Shown in pieces: positions 63,773-64,000 of a stretch of 64,000 nucleotides of DNA. The DNA comes from Rhodanobacter sp. FW104-R8. GTDB taxonomy: Bacteria; Pseudomonadota; Gammaproteobacteria; Xanthomonadales; Rhodanobacteraceae. The first letter of the stretch is position 1. The number at the start of each line of letters is the position of its first letter. The notes below the pieces were generated by a model. That model saw only the letters and a list, made by a program, of their open reading frames with translations, was not told the DNA's origin and did no database searches. The DNA lies in the NCBI RefSeq assembly GCF_001617365.1, contig NZ_LVJR01000026.1, positions 1-64,000 of the forward strand. The letters run 5' to 3'. The translations under genes and the position numbers were made by a program.

Positions 63773-64000
63773 TCAGGCCGGGCCCCAGTAGCCGATGCGC
63801 CGGCGGATCTTCAGCTTGCGCCACAGGTTCAGCGGCTTGCGCCGGCGGTTGCGCGCGCCGGCGGCAACGAAGCTGTCGATCGCGTCCAGCACGCGTTCGC
63901 TGGAGCGGCCGTCGCGGTAGGGGTGGATCGCGTCGGCGTACCCGCGGATCGCCTGCAGCAGTTCCGGTGGACGCGCCAGCGCGCGCTCGATCGCGCTCTC
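63773..64000 (-). CDS. C-terminal fragment of an envelope-type transferase, cut by the window
   Basis: An open frame of 75 codons plus stop running off the right edge. It reads ERALARPPELLQAIRGYADA, then IHPYRDGRSSERVLDAIDSF, then a very basic tail ending RRIGYWGPA. The HPYRDGRSSERVLDA block is reminiscent of the C-terminus of CDP-glycerol glycerophosphotransferase-like proteins, but this is recall, not proof. Same strand as the GT39 and TPR genes, 79 bases before them in transcription order, so possibly one operon. Confidence 0.5.
   Translation of the reverse strand, partial: ESAIERALARPPELLQAIRGYADAIHPYRDGRSSERVLDAIDSFVAAGARNRRRKPLNLWRKLKIRRRIGYWGPA

Overview
The window is high-GC (roughly 65-70%) chromosomal DNA of a gammaproteobacterium, most likely Xanthomonadales and probably Rhodanobacteraceae (Rhodanobacter/Dyella type). 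This rests on codon use, the housekeeping genes (rpoD, dtd, a LpxL-like acyltransferase), and two structured extragenic repeats of a kind I associate with this order. No plasmid, phage or integrase gene was seen. The taxonomic call is inference.

Layout. 1-4.3 kb: end of a GT39-type glycosyltransferase, then a small lipid-like cluster (arginase-fold protein, FemAB-like GNAT, acyl carrier protein, ketoacyl synthase). 4.3-6.8 kb: accessory patch with a multi-hairpin repeat, a lower-GC membrane protein of unknown function and a HigBA toxin-antitoxin pair. 6.8-18.7 kb: class III aminotransferase plus HAD phosphatase, MipA/OmpV porin, a complete tripartite RND efflux pump, a beta-propeller protein and an OmpR/QseC-type two-component system. 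19.0-25.0 kb: complete six-gene Mrp/Mnh Na+/H+ antiporter operon (fused A/B, then C-G), then a CsbD protein. 25.4-36.3 kb: one tightly packed defence operon, hsdR-FRG-hsdM-hsdS-mcrB-mcrC, of lower GC, next to a tRNA-Ile2(CAU).

36.8-47.7 kb is the most striking region. An ECF sigma factor and a ChrR-type zinc/cupin anti-sigma factor head an operon with a DNA photolyase. Divergent from it lie tspO (+) and an eight-gene membrane-lipid operon (desaturase, FAD oxidoreductase, DUF1365, Cfa-like methyltransferase, DUF2878, DUF1295, second Cfa-like methyltransferase, lipocalin). The same promoter, (G/C)NATCCG-like with an exact 15-nt spacer to CGTAT, precedes the sigma operon, the lipid operon and tspO. 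This is a compact, apparently self-regulated photo-oxidative (singlet oxygen) stress regulon that repairs DNA and remodels membrane lipids, like the RpoE-ChrR regulon of Rhodobacter sphaeroides.

47.8-53.3 kb: SARP/BTAD-like regulator with a propeller protein; GST, DUF899 and DUF2182 genes; a CHAD protein. 53.3-56.7 kb: chemoreceptor plus EAL-CBS-GGDEF c-di-GMP protein. 56.9-57.4 kb: a frameshifted IS3 orfA relic and a second tRNA-Ile2(CAU). 57.5-64 kb: SnoaL-like protein, rpoD, dtd, acyltransferase, a 220-bp palindromic repeat with perfect 31-bp arms, a TPR protein, another GT39 glycosyltransferase, and the end of a further envelope-type gene cut by the window edge.
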